64,000 bases of DNA, from positions 517,001-581,000 of the forward strand of contig BROG01000260.1 of assembly GCA_030159075.1 (NCBI GenBank), in the 5' to 3' direction. The notes beneath the pieces were generated by a model. The model searched no databases and had not been told where the DNA came from. It worked only from the letters and a program-made list of their open reading frames with translations. This DNA is from Atrina japonica (taxonomy: Eukaryota; Mollusca; Bivalvia; Pterioida; Pinnidae). Every line of letters starts with the position of its first letter. Positions within the stretch are counted from its first letter, which is position 1. Below, one piece after another: positions 59,400 to 64,000 of the stretch. A program made the position numbers and the translations under genes.

Positions 59400-59535
59400 A
59401 CATATAAGAGCTATGCACAGTCATAAACAATCTTATATTCCTATATCTTTTCTGAACATAAGGTCAGTTCCAGTGTGGTATTCATATACAAATAGTAAGG
59501 TTAAGTTGATCAAATGGATTTCTCAAGCAATTTTC
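59400..59535 (+). repeat. Dispersed repeat, family D
   Basis: It contains GCACAGTCATAAACAATC, CATAAGGTCAGTTCCAG, ACAAATAGTAAGGTTAAGTT and TTTCTCAAGCAATTTTCACA. Confidence 0.55.
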
Positions 59536-59544
59536 ACAGTATAT

Positions 59545-59588
<44 letters not shown>

Positions 59589-59966
59589 GAATATATATAT
59601 ATATTATGCCCATGCCCCATTTCTGTTATTGTTTATCTATCTAAGTGAAAATTCATAAAATAAACGCAGTTAATAAATTGTGGAAATAAAAAACACGTAT
59701 GGCTTTTTTGTAAATCAAGTTGTATGTTTCTCGACAAGGTGACATTTTGGGACGTACGCTCGTGGTTTATTTTCTACTTTTTCTCAAGACACCAAAATTG
59801 AGCATCTAGCACATTTTGCATAACCTTTCCCATGTGAACCTGAATAAGTTTCCGAATGAAAAAGGGTATTGGACTACAAGCATGAATTTATCCGATTGTA
59901 TGTAATAAAAAAATATGCCATACATTTGGTTTTATTCAACTGTGTGAAATATATTTCCTTACACTA

Positions 59967-59967
59967 T

Positions 59968-60033
<66 letters not shown>

Positions 60034-60040
60034 CACTACT

Positions 60041-60077
<37 letters not shown>

Positions 60078-60153
60078 ATAATAATAATAATAATAAAACT
60101 ACAACTACTACTGCTGCTGCTACTACTCCTACTACTGCTGCTGCTACTACTCA

Positions 60154-60203
<50 letters not shown>

Positions 60204-60350
60204 TTACTACATCTTCTGATGCTTCTCCTGCTGCTTCTGCTACTATTACTAATTCTACTACTACTAGTTCTGCTAGTTCTACTACTACTTCTACTTTTAC
60301 TACTACTGTTGCTGCAGCTGCTACTACTACAACTACCACTAAAAGTGTTT
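59967..60350. repeat. (TAC)n and related trinucleotide array
   Basis: A long TAC/TGC/TAA trinucleotide tract precedes the first copy of the segmental duplication. Poly-Ser, Val and Tyr frames are artefacts. Confidence 0.9.
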
Positions 60351-61085
60351 TCGAAAAAAATATACCAAAAAAATGCACCACAAATCTTTCTAACAGGGCA
60401 TTTGAAATTAGCTTGTAAAAATCATTTAGATTTCAAATGTTTAAATAACTTGTAATTCAGATATAATACTTTCGTAAATAGCTTGTATCAGCATGCAATA
60501 AATAGTCTTGTGGGGTTTAACTCATATTTCCAAGTGTGTTTCTAGCCATGAATAGAACAAAATGTCAATTTTGCATTATCACTGATCAATGAAATACATA
60601 AAACAACCACAACAACAACAAACAGATAATAATAAAATTGTATTATAAGCCGATGGAGGCACAGCAATAGCTTAGCCCCCATTTATATAACCTCCTAATA
60701 CTAAAAGAAAAAATGCATCTCTGCCCATTTATAATAAATTTGTGATTGCTACAGACTAAACGAACAAGATACAAACACATGATTTTGTCACTATCCCAGT
60801 CAACTTATGAAATGGAACTTTGAACGTATTAAATCGGTTATGGTAAAAAATTGAGAGGACATAACATCAAATTCTACAAGTGAAAGGATAGACAATGTCA
60901 TTTTTTTGTGGAACACAATCAAGGATACATCGTCAAGATAAGACAATACATTATAAACTATGACATTAATGTTCAAGGATGCGGAATTGGGATCCAACAT
61001 AGAAGATTTTGCAATGGAAACGTCTGTTCCTTCGGATGAGACAGTAAAAACCGAGGTCCTGTGTCACAGTAGGCGTCGGCATGTT
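60335..61085 (+). repeat. Segmental duplication, copy 1
   Basis: It runs from AATGCACCACAAATCTTTCT to the SINE segment TTCCTTCGGATGAGACAGTA and AGGCGTCGGCATGT. It is about 80-85% similar by eye to 61566-62400. Confidence 0.85.
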
Positions 61086-61185
61086 ATATATTTAATACTT
61101 TCAAAGTTTAATTACGTAAGTTGACGGGGATAATGACTAAAAATAATAGACTTAATCAAGATTGTGTATCTTCTTCGTCTGGGTT

Positions 61186-61430
61186 GTAATAATTATTTTA
61201 TTATAAATTTGCAGTAATGACTTTTTCTTTTAGTAAAAATGGGGTAATATAAATGAGAGCTAAGCTATTGTTGTACCTCCATCGGTTTATAATACAATTT
61301 CATTATTATTTCTGTTGTTTTTGTCGTGTGTATTTCATTGATCAGTGATAATGTAAAATTGACATTTTGTTCAATTTTTGGCTAGAAACACATGTGGAAA
61401 TATGAGTTAAATCCGACAAGATTATTTTTA
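61186..61430 (-). repeat. Inverted third copy of part of the segmental duplication
   Basis: The reverse complement contains GGATTTAACTCATATTTCC, CACTGATCAATGAAATACAC and CCGATGGAGGTACAACAATA, matching 60515-60670 and 61822-61970. It lies between the two direct copies. Confidence 0.85.
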
Positions 61431-61565
61431 CTACTACTACTACTACTACTATTACTACTACTACTACTACTACTACTGATGCTTCTGCTGCTGCTGCTAC
61501 TACTACTACTACTACTACTGCTGCTGCTGCAGCTGCCACTACTACTACTACTACTATTACTAATA
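61428..61565. repeat. (TAC)n/(TGC)n trinucleotide array
   Basis: The array sits between the inverted copy and direct copy 2. Confidence 0.9.
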
Positions 61566-62400
61566 CTAAATGTTTTAGAAAAATAAACAAAAAAATGCAC
61601 CACAAATCTTTCTAACAAGGCGTTTGAAATATAATTTTTCTTGTTTTTTTTTCGCAATCTTATATAAAATAGGATCCTCTCATTCTATCACAATAACATA
61701 TGGCTTTTAAATCGAATTAGCTTGTAAAAAATAATTTAGATTCCATATGTTTAAATGGCTTGCAATTCTGATATAATACTTTTGTAAATAGCTTGTATCA
61801 ACATGCAATACATAGTCGTGTGGGATTTAACTCATATTTCCATATGTGTTTCTAGCCAAAAATGAAACAAAATGTCAATTTTACATTATCACTGATCAAT
61901 GAAATGCACACGACAAAAACAAAAATAATAATAAAATTCTATTATAAGCCGATGGAGGCACAGCAATAGCTTAGCTCCCATTTATATTACCAACTTATAC
62001 TAAAGTCATTTCTGCCCAATTATAATACAATTTGTATTGATTACAGACTAGACGAACAAGGTACACAATCTTGACTAACCCTGTAACTTTTAGTCATTAT
62101 CCTATCCTACTTACTAAAGGGATCTTTGAACGTATTAAATCTGTAACGATAAAACACTTGGATGCGCATAATATCAAATTCTACAAGTGTAGGATGTACA
62201 ATGTCACTTATTGTGAAACACGGGTGCATCAAGGGTGCATCGTCCAGATAGGAAAACACATTATATATTATTCCATTAATGTTCAAGGATGCGGAATTGG
62301 GTTCCAACATTGAAAATTTTGCAATGGAAAAGTATGTTCCTTCGGATGAGACAGTAAATGCCGATGTCGTGTATCACAGTAGGTCCCAGCATGTTTAAGA
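61566..62400 (+). repeat. Segmental duplication, copy 2
   Basis: Direct copy of 60335-61085, offset 1.22 to 1.31 kb. On its minus strand, a frame from 62310 (MLEPNSASLNIN, YLDDAPL) resembles one in copy 1 (61000-60800, MLDPNSASLNIN, YLDDVSL). The two frames hint at a decayed coding ancestor. Confidence 0.85.
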
Positions 62401-62515
62401 ACCCTCACGGCTCCTCACCATAGTAAGTGCGTAGCATAGGCCAAAATATTCAGCACTTTACCGACATTTTGTGACGTTTCCATACGAGTGAGTGGGACGT
62501 TAAACAACAATACAA
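62335..62515 (+). mobile_element. tRNA-derived SINE fragment
   Basis: It contains TTCGGATGAGACAGTAAATG, TAAGAACCCTCACGGCTCCT, GCATAGGCCAAAATATTCAG and GTGGGACGTTAAACAACA, the 3' end of the SINE seen at 29437-29690. Confidence 0.75.
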
Positions 62516-62623
62516 CAAAAACAACAACAGCAAAGAAAACGTCAACAGCCCACCTGGAAAATGACAAAGGGTTAATAAACCTATTTCAAAGTTTGGTCGC
62601 GTGAATTCGCTTTCACGCGTGCG

Positions 62624-62789
<166 letters not shown>

Positions 62790-64000
62790 GTGTGTATTTT
62801 ACACCACTGCAGCAATTATGTGGCCAGATCTTAATTGTGCAGGAATGAATCTGTTTTTGGGGAAGTTACAACCATTTCAAAAGGATAGCGGATAAATAAT
62901 AGCATAACGTAACTTCGCCAATTGTTTCTTAGAATATATTGCAATATAAAAAATACACTTAGTCTATCTAAATGAGTGACAAGCTACGCGTCGTAACTGT
63001 TCAAATTTGATTCTCGAAGCGATTATCAATCTTTAACGTTCAATAAATTTGCAAGCTATGTCATCAAACGTTCTAGTTTGTTGTCCTCTCGTGAATGCTT
63101 AGCAACCCTTTGTAAATAATATTGAATATGCGATGCACTGAAGATGCGCAGGAAAAGGTTGTCTTCACAAACATACTTTAGGGGGTTTAAATCTTATTAT
63201 CGCAGTAAGACAACGGAATTAAGTAGTAGTATAAAAGTAAACGGTTCAAAATTGCTGACCTGTTCATCCATTTGTTGTAATAATGAGATTATTTGACAGG
63301 TTATGAGATAATTTCTTGAAAATGATCCTCATTCTCTACTCATTTAGAGTCAGATGCCCCCGAAGATAGAGGAAAAGTGTTGGTGATTCATGTTAACACA
63401 GCATGCAAATGTTGTGAAGTATCAGATCATTAGCCACGGTAGGAATTGTAGCACATCGTACTCGTAGAGCGAGTTCAAGTTTGTCGTACGCGTATTGCTA
63501 ATCAATTTCATAATTCCATTTGTAGTTTTACTTTTACGTGTTTTTTTCACATGGAATTTGAATGATCAAATTTTATTTTGATTATTTTTTATCAAAATAT
63601 CCCTATTGACCATAAACAAAATTATGTCATCCATACGTCTCTCCATCTTCTGTTTAATACAGGTCATGTTTTTCTTATTTCTGAAACTAGATTACCTACA
63701 TTTGGTGCAAATCGTTTTTAAGCATTAGTCAGAACTGGACACATGGGCTTTTAAATCGTGAGTCCTCTGCATTTTTCGCCGAAGGTGAGAGTCATAGAAG
63801 ACGTGGGGACAGAAAAAAGTAGCAGTCAGTTCGTAAGTTGGGATTAAGAACGACATATGTTATTGGGAAATAGCAGAGTTTCTTGGACATGCTCAACATC
63901 CATCGTACGTGTTTACGGGCAGTCTGCGTGCTCAAAATTCCGGAAGATCGCTGTGCGAGGCCCGTCCGTGCTTTGACGTTATTTGCCGTACATACCCCGG
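62790..64000. other. Window end, nothing recognised
   Basis: AT-rich to about 63850, then a slightly more GC-rich end (63880-64000) that may begin another feature beyond the window. Confidence 0.4.

Overview
The window is non-coding-rich animal nuclear DNA, most likely from a mollusc (probably a bivalve). Evidence: spliced genes with GT/AG introns of 0.3 to 6 kb, very long (AT)n arrays, a dense load of Penelope-like retroelements (PLEs), and a tRNA-derived SINE whose motifs I associate with molluscan genomes. The species assignment is inference. Nothing bacterial or viral is visible.

The only convincing host genes are two paralogues that no single long ORF reveals. Gene 1 (+ strand, 266-8412) has exons at 266-367, 6283-6416, 6941-7032, 7310-7540 and probably 8225-8412. 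Gene 2 (- strand) has exons at 28779-28678, 23387-23254, 22906-22815 and 21095-20859, with an uncertain last exon. The first three exons have identical lengths in both genes (102, 134 and 92 nt) and the fourth differs by two codons. Intron phases agree (0, 2, 1, 1). Both start with a signal peptide, so they encode small secreted proteins of about 200-250 residues with shared cysteines. I do not recognise the family. The genes are convergent, 3' ends facing, with about 12 kb of retroelement-rich DNA between them. Gene 1 carries a decayed PLE, antisense, in its first intron.

The rest is mostly mobile-element debris. (1) A GIY-YIG Penelope-type element (3455-6196, -) has nonsense and frameshift mutations and a hammerhead-ribozyme-like motif at its 3' side. 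(2) PLE family A, a reverse transcriptase with no visible endonuclease, has four substantial copies (10.9-12.7, 35.6-36.9, 42.3-43.9 and 53.75-55.2 kb), several C-terminal fragments, and at least ten solitary copies of its ~200-nt 3' tail on both strands. (3) A related family B is present mainly as 3' tails, one with a recognisable C-terminal coding piece. (4) A 44-nt hammerhead-like module (family C) occurs four times. (5) tRNA-derived SINEs, a 5S-rRNA-derived SINE-like sequence, a decayed Tc1-like transposon, short inverted-repeat elements, a ~100-bp-arm palindrome and a direct-plus-inverted segmental duplication (60.3-62.4 kb) are also present.

Layout: 0-8.5 kb gene 1 with PLE insertion; 8.5-19 kb family A copy and fragments; 19-28.8 kb gene 2; 28.8-35 kb SINE, a ~420-bp tandem duplication and a family A fragment; 35-57 kb family A copies, tails, small foldbacks and SINEs; 57-64 kb tails, SINEs, trinucleotide arrays and the segmental duplication. 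All coordinates of repeats without clear ends are approximate to about 10-20 bases.
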